A stretch of 64,000 nt of DNA, from NCBI GenBank assembly GCA_030604885.1, contig JAUVUZ010000004.1:1-64000 (forward strand), written 5' to 3'. The stretch's first letter is position 1; each line of letters starts with the position of its first letter. The notes below the pieces were generated by a model. The model saw nothing but the letters and a program-made list of their open reading frames with translations. It was not told the DNA's origin and did no database searches. Shown here piece by piece: positions 53,388 to 62,052 of the stretch. This stretch comes from Alphaproteobacteria bacterium (GTDB lineage: Bacteria; Pseudomonadota; Alphaproteobacteria; Rhodospirillales; Rhodospirillaceae). The position numbers were made by a program, and so were the translations under genes.

Positions 53388-54803
53388 ATGATGTCCAGGA
53401 TTCGTCGTCCGGCCAGTTTCGCCGCGCTTCTGCTCGGTTTGACCGCTCTGACCGGTCTCCCGTCCACGCCCGCCCAGGCGGAAACCCTGCCCGAGGCGGT
53501 GAAAACCGCAATCACGACCTTCCCCTCGATCGACGAAGCGAAGGCCAACCGGCGCGCTCAGGATTACGAGCTGAAGCAGCAGCGCGGCCTCTACCTGCCG
53601 AGCCTCGACGTCGCCGCCGGCGCCGGTCCCGAGTGGAGCCTCAACCAGTCGGCGCCCGACGGCAAGACCATGCCGCGCTACGAAAGCTCGGCGACCCTGT
53701 CGCTGCTGCTGTTCGACGGCTTCGGCCGCGAGAGCGCCATCGACCGTTCCGCCTCGCGCGTCGACGCCGCGGCGAACCGCGTGCTCGAACGCTCCGAGGC
53801 GGTGGCCGCCAGCGCCGTGGAAGCCTACCTCAACGTGCTGCGCAACATCGAGCTGGTGAAGCTGGCCGAGGACAACGTGGCTGCCCACCGCACCCTGCAG
53901 GGCCGGGTGAGCACGCGGGTGCGCGGCGGCCAGAGCGGCGGCGGCGACTTGCAGCAGGCCAACTCCCGCGTCTCCGCCGCCGAGGACACCCTGGTCCAGG
54001 CGCGCCGGGACCTGAAGGACTCGCACACCACCTACATCCAGATCCTCAACGAGATGCCGGAGAACCTCTCGCGCTATCCGTTGCCGATGGAAGCGATGCC
54101 CGAGAGCGTCGACCAGGCGGTTCAGGTGGCGCTCAACTCCAGCCCGACGCTGCTGGCCGCCGGAGCCGACCTCGACGAGGCGAACGCGGTGCACCGCCAG
54201 GCCCGCGCGGGCTACTTCCCGCGCTTCGACGCGGTGCTGGGCGGCACCGCCAACCGCAACGTCGACGGCGTGCGCGGCGAGGACAACGACGCCTCGGCGA
54301 TGCTGCGGATGCGCTACAACCTGTTCCGCGGCAACATCGACCAGAACCTCCGCATGGAGACCGCCGAGCGGGTGTCGCAGGCGCGTGCCGCGGTGCTGCG
54401 CCTGGAGCGCGCGGTGGCCAAGGAAGTCCGCGATTCCTGGAACGCCATGGAAGCGGCGCGGATGCGCTTCGACGTGCTGAGCCAGCAGAGCATCGCCAAC
54501 TCGCAGGTGGTGTCGTCCTATCGCCAGGAGTTCGACATCAACCAGCGCAGCTTGCTCGACCTGCTGGATTCGGAGAACGAGCTGTTCACCGCCCGCACCC
54601 GCGCGATCACCGCCGAGTTCGCCTACGACTACTCGGTGTTCCGCACCCTCGCGGCGATGGGCCAGCTCAACCGCACCCTCGGCGTCGAGGTTCCGGCCGA
54701 GGCCGTGGGCGTGGCGCGGCGGGATGCGGGCGTCGACCCGGAACGCACCGCCCCCTTCATCACCCGCCAGCCGGGCTACGAGATGAACAACGCCAACCGC
54801 TGA
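53388..54803 (+). CDS. TolC-family outer membrane channel (LapE-like)
   Basis: 471-aa outer membrane efflux protein. Signal peptide of about 31 residues (ending PAQA). Two repeated OEP halves: LPEAVKTAITTFPSIDEAKANRRA and, in the second half, a run near residue 235 (ALNSSPTLLAAGADLDEANAV). Long coiled-coil helices and the typical GLYLPSLDVAAGAG strand entry, LLLFDGFGRESAIDRS (the first beta-barrel side) and YNLFRGNIDQNLR (the second). It fits the AggA/TolC subfamily used with type I exporters. Ribosome site AAGGGGG at 53378-53384. It lies on the plus strand after lapG and the serine protease, facing the exporter operon, with a 64-nt gap before a LuxR-type gene. Confidence 0.93.
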   Translation: MMSRIRRPASFAALLLGLTALTGLPSTPAQAETLPEAVKTAITTFPSIDEAKANRRAQDYELKQQRGLYLPSLDVAAGAGPEWSLNQSAPDGKTMPRYESSATLSLLLFDGFGRESAIDRSASRVDAAANRVLERSEAVAASAVEAYLNVLRNIELVKLAEDNVAAHRTLQGRVSTRVRGGQSGGGDLQQANSRVSAAEDTLVQARRDLKDSHTTYIQILNEMPENLSRYPLPMEAMPESVDQAVQVALNSSPTLLAAGADLDEANAVHRQARAGYFPRFDAVLGGTANRNVDGVRGEDNDASAMLRMRYNLFRGNIDQNLRMETAERVSQARAAVLRLERAVAKEVRDSWNAMEAARMRFDVLSQQSIANSQVVSSYRQEFDINQRSLLDLLDSENELFTARTRAITAEFAYDYSVFRTLAAMGQLNRTLGVEVPAEAVGVARRDAGVDPERTAPFITRQPGYEMNNANR

Positions 54804-54812
54804 CGCGGTTCG

Positions 54813-54835
54813 CCCGGCCGCCGCGCGCGGCCGGG
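54813..54835 (+). terminator. terminator-like hairpin after the TolC-type gene
   Basis: Exact 9-bp stem (54813-54821 with 54827-54835), 5-nt loop, 10 nt after the stop. The following CCCCTTCTCC has only a weak U-tract, so transcription may partly continue into the LuxR-type gene. Confidence 0.45.
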
Positions 54836-54867
54836 CCCCTTCTCCTGCTTGCGTTCCGGGAGACGTG

Positions 54868-55845
54868 ATGCCCGAGACGTCCCCCACCGTTGCGATGATC
54901 GCCCCCTCCGGAGCGGAGTTCCTCCCGCTGGCGGAGGGTTTGCGTCTGCGGCGCTTCACCGTGGTGGAGGCCCCCGCCGCTCCGCCCGCCGACGCCGACG
55001 TGGTGCTGGCCTGCTTTTCTCCCCTCGACCGCGGCGACTACGGCCGCCTCTCTCCCTGGCTCGGCGCCGCGCCGGTGGTGGTGGCGCTCAAGACCCAGCC
55101 CTCCGAGGCGGTGGAGCTGGACCTGCTGCGCCATGGGGTGCAGGAGGTGGTGTCGGTGGGCGACCCGCTGGCGTGCGATCCGGTGTGCATGGCGCTGCTG
55201 CGCTCGTTGCAGCGCCACCGCTTCCAGCAGTCGCGCCAGGTCCGCCCCGAGGTCGAGGTGCAGGCCCAGGGCGTGGTGGACATGTTCCCGATGGCGGTGC
55301 TGATCGCCGACGCCCAGGGCGTGGTGCGGCTGGGCAACGCCCAGGGGCGCGCCCTGCTCGCCCGGCGCGACGCGCTGTTCGTCGACCCGCTCGGGCGGGT
55401 GCGGCTGGCCGACCGCACGCAGGATGCGCGGCTCTATCACACCATCCGCGCGGTGCAGGAAGGACGCGACGTGGATTGCGCCCTCGCCGCGCCGCGGCGG
55501 GAGGACGGGGTGCCGCTGTCGGTGCTGGTGGTGCCGGTGGGCAGCGGCACGGGCGGCGCCGCCCGCGGCGTGACGCTGTTCGTCTCCGACCCGGACGCCC
55601 CGCCCGCGATCCACCCGGAAACCCTGGCGGGGTTGTACGGCTTCACCCTCGCCGAGGCGCGGCTGGTGATCGCCCTGGTGTCGGGGCAGACTCTCGAGGC
55701 GGTGTCCGCCGCCACCGGCAGCAGCCCCAACACCCTCAAGAATCACCTCAAGGCGGTGTTCCGCAAGACCGGCGCCACCCGTCAGGCGGAGCTGATGAAG
55801 CTGGTGCTGAGCGGCCCGGCGATCTTCCGCCGTTCCGCGCCCTGA
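54868..55845 (+). CDS. LuxR-type transcriptional regulator with receiver-like and PAS domains
   Basis: 325-aa regulator. N-terminal ~110 residues resemble a receiver fold (TVAMIAPSGAEFLPLAEG, DVVLACFSP, VVVALKTQPSEAVELDLLRHG), but the acidic phosphorylation pocket is missing, so it is probably a pseudo-receiver. Residues about 125-235 are PAS-like (FPMAVLIADAQGVVRLGNAQGR). The last 65 residues are a LuxR/FixJ helix-turn-helix: FTLAEARLVIALVSGQTLEAVSAATGSSPNTLKNHLKAVF, quoted here only in part (GSSPNTLKNHLKAVFRKTGA is the recognition unit). It sits between the TolC-type gene and the exporter operon, so a role in controlling the adhesin genes, possibly through the 16-bp shared site, is a reasonable guess. 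Start ATG 54868; GTG at 54865 is an alternative. Confidence 0.85.
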   Translation: MPETSPTVAMIAPSGAEFLPLAEGLRLRRFTVVEAPAAPPADADVVLACFSPLDRGDYGRLSPWLGAAPVVVALKTQPSEAVELDLLRHGVQEVVSVGDPLACDPVCMALLRSLQRHRFQQSRQVRPEVEVQAQGVVDMFPMAVLIADAQGVVRLGNAQGRALLARRDALFVDPLGRVRLADRTQDARLYHTIRAVQEGRDVDCALAAPRREDGVPLSVLVVPVGSGTGGAARGVTLFVSDPDAPPAIHPETLAGLYGFTLAEARLVIALVSGQTLEAVSAATGSSPNTLKNHLKAVFRKTGATRQAELMKLVLSGPAIFRRSAP

Positions 55846-57813
55846 TCAGCCGTTCACCGGCTGCGGCGCGGCGGCGATCCGCTCCAGCGCGTCGACCACA
55901 CGCGGGTCGTATTTTTCCGGATGCTTGCGCAGGATGTCGAGAATGTCTTCCGGCGGCATCGCGTCGCGGTAGGCGCGCGGCTCGGTGCGCGCCGAGAACA
56001 CGTCGGCCACCGCGAGAATCCGCCCGAGCAGCGGAATCTCGTCGCCCGCCAGGCCGCGCGGGTAGCCGCTGCCGTCGAGGCGCTCGTGGATCAGCGCCAG
56101 GGTCTGCGGCACCGGCTGTTCGAAGGCGATGCCGTCGAGCGCCTCCAGAGCGAGGTCGATGTGTTTTTGCAGGGTCTGGCGCTGCGCGGTGGAGAGGCGC
56201 GATTCCCGGCGGATCAGATCGCGCGGCAGGAAGATCTTGCCGATTTGCGAGAGGTTGGCGGCGGTGGAGAGGGTTTCCATCTCCTCGCCGCCGCACCCGA
56301 GTTCGGCGGCGATGCGCAGGGCGACGTCGCGCAGCCGCCCGGCGTGGTTGGCGAGATAGGGATCGGCGGCGGCCACCGACGACGACAGCACGCGGATGGT
56401 GTCCTCCATGGCGCGGCGCTGGCGTTCGCGGGCGGTGTGGGCCTCGGTGATGTCTCGGGTCACGGTGATGACGCCGGACGGCCCGCCGTCCACGCCGATC
56501 AACGGCGCCTTCGACACCATCAGCCAGCGGCGCGGCTCGGACTCCGCGTCCTCCACCACCTCGGGCGGCGGCGCGCCGCCGCGCAGCACGGCGGCGTCCC
56601 AGGCTTCGTAACGCTGCGCCAGGCGCGGGGTCAGCAGCCGGTCCACCGCCTCGCCGACGCACGCCGCCTGCGCCCGGCCGCTGCGCGCGGCGAAGGCGGT
56701 GTTGACGTAGACCACCCGCCGGTTGCCGTCGACCACGCAGATTTCCTCGGCGATGGCGTCGTTGATGGCGTTGAGGAGTTGATGCTGCGCCTCTATGTGC
56801 GCGGCGAAGTCCTTGTATTGATTGGCAAGGTCCTCGCTGCTCTGGGTCTTCTGCCGCCACCACAAGGTCGCCCCGCCCGCCGCGACGCAGGCGAGCGCGG
56901 CGAGAATCAGGAGATCCACCACCACCCGCGTCGTGACCATCGCGCTCCGCACCGAACCGGCGTCGCGGGCGTAAAGCACTTGCCACGGGCTGCCCTGCAC
57001 CGCCGCGGCGAGCGCGTAGGCGCCCTCCGCCTCGTCGAACCGTTCGGCGGCGGCGCGCACCGCCGGGGGCACCGGGTGCAGCCTGCCGTCCGCCGTGGCC
57101 GCCGCGTCCGCCTGGAGCAGGCGCACGCTCTCCCCCGCTTCGAGGGTGCGGCCCGGCGCCAGGGCGTCGGCCAGACCGGCGGCGGCGCGCACGCTCAAGG
57201 CCAGCACCGCCACCGGCCGCTGCGCCGCCTCGGGGGTGAGCGCCTGGACCGGGAACACCGGCAGGAACACGTCGTAGACCAGCCCCGCCGCGCTTTCGCG
57301 CAAGGGGCCGATTTCGCCCTTGCCGGTGGCGGCGACGTCGCGCGCCTGGTCCCGCTGCGCCTCCTCCAGCGTCAGGGCGCGGGCGGAGGCGAGGAAGGCG
57401 CGGCCGTCCGCGTCGAGCATGCGCGCGGCGGCGATTTCGTCGCGCCGCCCGGCGTAATCGTCGAGCACGGTCTGGAGATAGGTCAGCAGGTCGGCGTCGG
57501 CGGTGGCGCCGGGGCCGCGCGCCGCCATCGTCGCGGCGAAGATCTGCACCGTCGGGTTGTCGCGCAGTGGCTGGGTGGCGTCGCGCCAGCGCGTCAGCCA
57601 GCCCGCCACCAGTTCGCCCCGCCCCTGTGCGATCACCTCGGCGCGGTGCTGCGCCGCCGCCAGGATCGCCGCGCCGCGGCTGGCGATCACCGCCTCGCCG
57701 GCGGCGAAACCGGCCGCCGCCAGCAGCAGCAGAACCGCCACGGCGGTGCGGATGCCCGCGCGGCCGCGGCGCCGGGAGGGAAGCGCTCCGAGGATCCCGG
57801 CCGTGGGCATCAT
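55846..57813 (-). CDS. membrane sensor with PAS and HD-GYP domain lacking the HD dyad
   Basis: 655-aa protein, last gene of the exporter operon, starting inside the lapG-like gene by an ATGA overlap. Transmembrane helix 1 at about residues 21-42, a periplasmic region of about 245 residues, helix 2 near 290-312, a PAS domain (EICVVDGNRRVVYVN) and a C-terminal HD-GYP domain. Most of the HD-GYP fold is well kept: ANHAGRL, LQKHIDLALEAL, IHERLDGSGYPRGLAGDEI and AVADVFSARTEPRAYR. However, the HD dyad is Ser522-Gln523 (LSQIGKIFLP), and the HHE triplet is IHE. Metal-dependent c-di-GMP hydrolysis should be lost while ligand binding may remain, as GYP is intact. With the other HD-GYP sensor in this cluster it is a candidate LapD replacement. 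Confidence 0.87.
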   Translation of the reverse strand: MMPTAGILGALPSRRRGRAGIRTAVAVLLLLAAAGFAAGEAVIASRGAAILAAAQHRAEVIAQGRGELVAGWLTRWRDATQPLRDNPTVQIFAATMAARGPGATADADLLTYLQTVLDDYAGRRDEIAAARMLDADGRAFLASARALTLEEAQRDQARDVAATGKGEIGPLRESAAGLVYDVFLPVFPVQALTPEAAQRPVAVLALSVRAAAGLADALAPGRTLEAGESVRLLQADAAATADGRLHPVPPAVRAAAERFDEAEGAYALAAAVQGSPWQVLYARDAGSVRSAMVTTRVVVDLLILAALACVAAGGATLWWRQKTQSSEDLANQYKDFAAHIEAQHQLLNAINDAIAEEICVVDGNRRVVYVNTAFAARSGRAQAACVGEAVDRLLTPRLAQRYEAWDAAVLRGGAPPPEVVEDAESEPRRWLMVSKAPLIGVDGGPSGVITVTRDITEAHTARERQRRAMEDTIRVLSSSVAAADPYLANHAGRLRDVALRIAAELGCGGEEMETLSTAANLSQIGKIFLPRDLIRRESRLSTAQRQTLQKHIDLALEALDGIAFEQPVPQTLALIHERLDGSGYPRGLAGDEIPLLGRILAVADVFSARTEPRAYRDAMPPEDILDILRKHPEKYDPRVVDALERIAAAPQPVNG

Positions 57814-58460
57814 GGCGACGTCTCCTGCGGCTCCGGGAGGTGCATCCACAGAGTCGTCTCGTTGAAAGAATAATAGGGTCTCAGATTGGCGGTGCGCGCG
57901 GCGCCGCGCAACACGTCCGTGTCGGCGGCGAGCACCAGGTTCTCGCCGCCCGCCCGCGCCAGCAGCAACGCCGTGCGGCTGCCGCGCAGCACGTCCTCGG
58001 CGACGACCACGCGCAGATCGGCTGCCGGAATTCCCGCCTCGCGCAGCGACAGATACTTCACCACCGCAGCGGCGACGCCGCCGCCCTGGCCGCGCAACGC
58101 CTCGGCGAGGCCGGGCCAGGGCGCGCCCGCGGCGGGCACGCCCGCGTCGCCCCCCACCATCGCGTTGACGAAGCGGTTGATCTCGTAGATCCGCCGGTCC
58201 GGCGGCAGCGGCCGCGCCGCCGCGACGGCGGCGCACCACGCGGCGGCCGAAACCCCGGCGCACGGCTCGCCCGAGGGCGGCGCCCGCAGCGCCTCGGCCT
58301 CGGCGGCGGAGCGGGCGAGCGCTTCCGGCCACTGCGGCACCGCCGAAAGATCGCCCCCCGGCACGGTGCGGCTGCGGAACACGTCGTCCGCCCGGGCCGC
58401 CCGGGCCGGAAGCGCGGCGGCGGCGAGGAGTGCCGCGAGAAGGATGCAGGCGCCCTTCAT
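57810..58460 (-). CDS. LapG-family (BTLCP) protein without catalytic triad (pseudo-protease)
   Basis: 216-aa paralogue of the LapG-type protein at 51748, encoded inside the exporter operon with ATGA overlaps on both sides. The N-terminal signal (KGACILLAALLAAAALPARA) and the fold landmarks PPDRRIYEINRFVNAMV, VVKYLSLREAGIPAADLRVVVAED and PYYSFNE are kept. The catalytic positions are all changed when aligned to the intact copy: Cys to Gly128 (GGGVAAAVVKY), His to Thr163 (SRTALLLARA), and Asp to Ala178 (LVLAADT). It cannot be a cysteine protease, but its preserved fold and coupling to a c-di-GMP-type sensor suggest it binds the adhesin N-terminus or the sensor. Confidence 0.85.
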   Translation of the reverse strand: MKGACILLAALLAAAALPARAARADDVFRSRTVPGGDLSAVPQWPEALARSAAEAEALRAPPSGEPCAGVSAAAWCAAVAAARPLPPDRRIYEINRFVNAMVGGDAGVPAAGAPWPGLAEALRGQGGGVAAAVVKYLSLREAGIPAADLRVVVAEDVLRGSRTALLLARAGGENLVLAADTDVLRGAARTANLRPYYSFNETTLWMHLPEPQETSP

Positions 58461-59857
58461 CGCTCCCTCAGCGCCCGCTCGCGGGTCTTCAGGATCGGTT
58501 TCATCATGTAGTCGAGTATGGTGCGGCTGCCGGTGAGGATGTCGACGCTCGCGATCATGCCGGGCATGATCGGCAAGTGCTTGCCGTCGTGTTCGAGGAC
58601 GTTCTTCTCGGTCTTCACCACGATCTTGAAATAGGCGGTGTTGTTGCGGTCGTTGGGGTCCACCAGGGCGTCGGCCGAGATGCGCTCGAGCTTGCCCTTG
58701 AGGCCGCCGTAGATCGCGGAATCGTAGGCGGTGAACTTCACCATCGCGTCCTGCCCCGGGCGCAGGAAGGCGACGTCGCGCGGGGTGATCTTCGCCTCGA
58801 TCAGCAGGGTGTCGTCGAGGGGCACGATCTCCGCCATGTCCATGCCGGGCTTGATCACGCCGCCGATGGTGGTGACGCTCAGGGTTTTCACCACGCCGCG
58901 CACCAGCGACCGCACCTCGGTGCGCGCCACCTTGTCGCGCGCGCCCTTCATCGCTTCCTCGATGCCCGCCAGCTGCGTCTGCGCCTCCACCAGCTCCTTG
59001 CCCGCGTCGGCGCGGAACGACTGGAACTTCTCGGAAATCCGCTGGTTGGCCTCGCGGATCGCGGATTCGGCGCGAGGGATCGCCGCCTCCGAATTGGCGA
59101 TGTCGCCGCGCAGGGTGGTGATGTCGCGGCGCAGGCGCAGCACCTGCACCTTGGACACCACGCCGTTGGCGGCGAGCGGCTCGGTGATGTTGAGTTCCTG
59201 CTGCGCCAGGGCGAGGTTGGCGCGGGACTGCTCGATCTTGATCTTCAGCTCGTTGAGTTCCTGTTCCCGCTGGGTGAGCTGCTGGCGCAGGATCGACACC
59301 TGTACCTCGAGGGCGGATTCCCGGGCACGCATCAGGTCCGCCTCGGCGGTGGCGGCGTCGCGCGCCTCGGCCAGGAGATAGGGCGGAAAGCTGAGCGGCG
59401 ACCCCTGGGTCTCGGCGGTGAGGCGCGCGATCTTCGCCTGGGCGCCGAACAGCTTGGCGCGCATTTCGCCGAAGTTGGCGGCGAGGCCGGTGTCGTCGAT
59501 CTCCATGATCACCTGGCCGGCCTCGACGATGTCGCCCTCGTGAACGTTGATCTTCTTGAGGATGCCGCCTTCGAGGTTCTGGATCACCTGCACCTGCGAC
59601 GACGGGATCACCTTGCCCTCGCCGCGCGCCGCCTCGTCCACGTGGGCGAACGCCGCCCACAGCAGCGCCACCGCGAAAAACGCCACCACGCTATAGAGCA
59701 CCCAGCTCGCGGTGGGGTTGGCGGACTGGATTTCCGCCTGCAACACCTCGGGCGCGAAATCCTTGTCGCTCCAGTCCCGCAGGCGGGAGGCGCGGGTCTT
59801 GCGCGGCGCCGGGGCGGCGGCTTCGGCGCGCGGCGCCAGCTTGGGATCGGCGTTCAT
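58457..59857 (-). CDS. HlyD-family membrane fusion protein (LapC-like)
   Basis: 466-aa periplasmic adaptor of the type I exporter. One N-terminal transmembrane helix (SWVLYSVVAFFAVALLWAAFAHV near residues 50-70). Then a lipoyl-like half motif (VQVIQNLEGGILKKINVHEGDIV), a long coiled-coil hairpin (residues about 150-310), and the second lipoyl half with VRSLVRGVVKTLSVTTIGGVIKPG, ending in the HlyD signature around PGQDAMVKFTAYD. The start overlaps the ABC stop and its stop overlaps the start of the pseudo-LapG by 4 nt each. Length (466 aa) and order fit the LapC/HlyD type used for large adhesins. Confidence 0.95.
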   Translation of the reverse strand: MNADPKLAPRAEAAAPAPRKTRASRLRDWSDKDFAPEVLQAEIQSANPTASWVLYSVVAFFAVALLWAAFAHVDEAARGEGKVIPSSQVQVIQNLEGGILKKINVHEGDIVEAGQVIMEIDDTGLAANFGEMRAKLFGAQAKIARLTAETQGSPLSFPPYLLAEARDAATAEADLMRARESALEVQVSILRQQLTQREQELNELKIKIEQSRANLALAQQELNITEPLAANGVVSKVQVLRLRRDITTLRGDIANSEAAIPRAESAIREANQRISEKFQSFRADAGKELVEAQTQLAGIEEAMKGARDKVARTEVRSLVRGVVKTLSVTTIGGVIKPGMDMAEIVPLDDTLLIEAKITPRDVAFLRPGQDAMVKFTAYDSAIYGGLKGKLERISADALVDPNDRNNTAYFKIVVKTEKNVLEHDGKHLPIMPGMIASVDILTGSRTILDYMMKPILKTRERALRER

Positions 59858-62052
59858 GGCGTCGCTCCCGGCGTCGTCTGCGGGCGCCGCTGGCCGAGCT
59901 TGAGCACCTCGTCGCGCGGGCCGTCGGCGACGATCGCCCCCTGCCCCATCACGATCACCCGGCTCACCAGCCGCAGCAGCGACGGCCGGTGGGTGATGAG
60001 GATCATCGTCTTGTCCTTGAGCTCGCGCTCGAAGCGGCCGAGCAGCGCCTGCTCGGCGGGCACGTCCATCATGCTGGTGGGTTCGTCGAGCACCAGGATC
60101 GGCGGGTCGGACAGCAGCGCCCGGGCGATGGCGATGCACTGGCGCTGCCCGCCCGACAGGCTCTGGCCGCGCTCGCCGACGCGCCAGTCGTAGCCCTGCG
60201 GGTGGCGGCCGACGAAATCGTGGACTCCGGCCAGGCGCGACACCGCCAGGATCATCTCGTCGGTGGCCTCGGGCGCGGCGATGGCGATGTTCTCCCGCAC
60301 CGTGCCGTGGAACAGCACGGTATCCTGCAACACCGCGCCGATGGAGTGGCGCACGTCGGCCGGGTCGATCTGGCGGATGTCGGTGCCGTCCACCAGGATT
60401 TCGCCGTCCTCCGGGTCGTAGAGTCGCATCAGCATCCGCGCCAGGGTGGACTTGCCCGAGCCGACCGGACCCATGATCGCGATCTTCTCGCCGGGGTGGA
60501 CGCGCAAGGAGACGTCGCGCAGCGCCGCCACCTCGCTGCCGGGATAGCGGAAGGTGACGTGGCGGAACTCGATGTCGCCGGTGAGCGCCGGGCGCGACAG
60601 ATACTGTGCGTCGGGCGGGCGGTCCACCGGCAGTTTCATGATCTCGTCGATGGCGCGGCGGGCGGAGAGCGCCTGGTTGAGCCGCGACAGCAGGCTGGCG
60701 ATGGTGCCGAGCGGCGCCATCACCCGGCCGGTGAGGATGGTGCAGGCGATCAGCCCGCCGACGGTGAGGTTGTTCTCGGTGATCTGGTAGACGCCGACGA
60801 TCACCGCCACCACCGTCACCATCTGCTGCACGAACACCGAGAAGTGCACGCCGAGGCCCGAGAGCATCTTCACGTGGATGCCGGTCTGCGCCGAGGCGCC
60901 GACGAACGCCTCCCACTCCCGCTGCATCTTGCTTTCCGCGCCCAGGCTCTTCACCGTGTCGAGGGCGGAGATCACCTCCACCAGCACGCCGTGCTTCTGC
61001 GCGCCCTCCTCGTTCGACTTCTGCACCGCGCGGCGCAGCGGCGCCTGCATCAGCATGCCGAATCCCACCACCAGCGGCACCGCCGCCGCGGGTACCGCCG
61101 CCACCCAGCCGCCGAGCATCGCGATCACCGCGATGAAGATGAAAATGAACGGCAGATCGACGATCGCCGCCACCGTGGCCGAGGTGAAGAAGTCGCGCAC
61201 CGTCTCGAATTCCTTGAGGCGGTTGGCGAACACGCCCGCCGAGCCGGGCCGTGCCTGCATGCGCACGTTCATCGCGTGCTCGAAGATGCGCGCGCTCATC
61301 AGGATGTCGGCGCGCTTGCCCGCGTGGTCGATGAGGTAGCCGCGCAGAACCTTGAGCAGGAAGTCGAAGGCGTAGACGATGGCGATGCCGATCACCAGCA
61401 CCCACAGGGTTTCCACCGCGTTGTTGGGCACCACGCGGTCGTAGACGTTCATGGTGAACAGCGGTCCGGCGAGCGAGAACAGGTTCACCATCAGCGCCGC
61501 CAGCGCCACCTGCCGGTACACCGACTTGAACTTCCGCAGCGTGTCCCAGAACCACGAGCCGTGGCGGCGCTCGGCGTGCTCGTCGTCCACCTGCCGCAGC
61601 CGCGCCCGAGGGCGGACGAACATCGCGTGCCCGGTGTAGGCCGCCGCCAGTTCGTCGAGGGGCATCCAGGTGGACCCCTGCCCGGTTTCCGGCAGCAGCA
61701 CCTCGGCCTGGTCGTCCTCGATGCGCCACAGCACCCCGGCGGAGCGGCCCTTGAGCAGCAGCACCACCGGCAGCGCGTGCTTCGGGATTTCGGAAATCTG
61801 CCGCGACACCAGCCGCGACGACAGCCCGGCGCGCTCGGCCGCGCGCTGGAACAGCGGCGGGTCGAGCCGGTTGTCCACCAGCGGCAGGCCCGAGACCAGC
61901 ACGCTCGACGACAGGGCGCGGCCGAAGTGGCGCACCAGGATCATCAGGCAGCCGAGCAACGGATCGGCGGCCTCGCGCGAAATCTGCGATGCCTTGATGC
62001 CCCAGTCGGCGGCCTTTTGGGTCTCGATGACGGTGGTGGTGTCCGCGGACAT
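59854..62052 (-). CDS. type I secretion ABC exporter (LapB-like)
   Basis: 732-aa half-transporter, first gene of the exporter operon. N-terminal C39-like domain (about residues 30-150) with no catalytic Cys in the expected LPLVDNRLDPP segment, i.e. the C39-like (CLD) docking form typical of LapB. Six transmembrane helices (about 180-440; FSLAGPLFTMNVYDRVVPNNAVETLW is the family signature), then the ATPase with Walker A GPVGSGKST, signature LSGGQRQ and Walker B ILVLDEPTS, and the His of LITHRPS. Start ATG 62052. It is the energy source for export of the giant adhesins; there is no other type I exporter in the window. The minus-strand 5' region (62053-62290) carries no clear gene. Confidence 0.94.
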   Translation of the reverse strand: MSADTTTVIETQKAADWGIKASQISREAADPLLGCLMILVRHFGRALSSSVLVSGLPLVDNRLDPPLFQRAAERAGLSSRLVSRQISEIPKHALPVVLLLKGRSAGVLWRIEDDQAEVLLPETGQGSTWMPLDELAAAYTGHAMFVRPRARLRQVDDEHAERRHGSWFWDTLRKFKSVYRQVALAALMVNLFSLAGPLFTMNVYDRVVPNNAVETLWVLVIGIAIVYAFDFLLKVLRGYLIDHAGKRADILMSARIFEHAMNVRMQARPGSAGVFANRLKEFETVRDFFTSATVAAIVDLPFIFIFIAVIAMLGGWVAAVPAAAVPLVVGFGMLMQAPLRRAVQKSNEEGAQKHGVLVEVISALDTVKSLGAESKMQREWEAFVGASAQTGIHVKMLSGLGVHFSVFVQQMVTVVAVIVGVYQITENNLTVGGLIACTILTGRVMAPLGTIASLLSRLNQALSARRAIDEIMKLPVDRPPDAQYLSRPALTGDIEFRHVTFRYPGSEVAALRDVSLRVHPGEKIAIMGPVGSGKSTLARMLMRLYDPEDGEILVDGTDIRQIDPADVRHSIGAVLQDTVLFHGTVRENIAIAAPEATDEMILAVSRLAGVHDFVGRHPQGYDWRVGERGQSLSGGQRQCIAIARALLSDPPILVLDEPTSMMDVPAEQALLGRFERELKDKTMILITHRPSLLRLVSRVIVMGQGAIVADGPRDEVLKLGQRRPQTTPGATP

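Noticed and set aside
49521-57813. LapD or another GGDEF/EAL protein
   Set aside because: I looked for GGDEF and EAL signatures in all frames of the cluster and found none; the sensors here have HD-GYP-type domains only.
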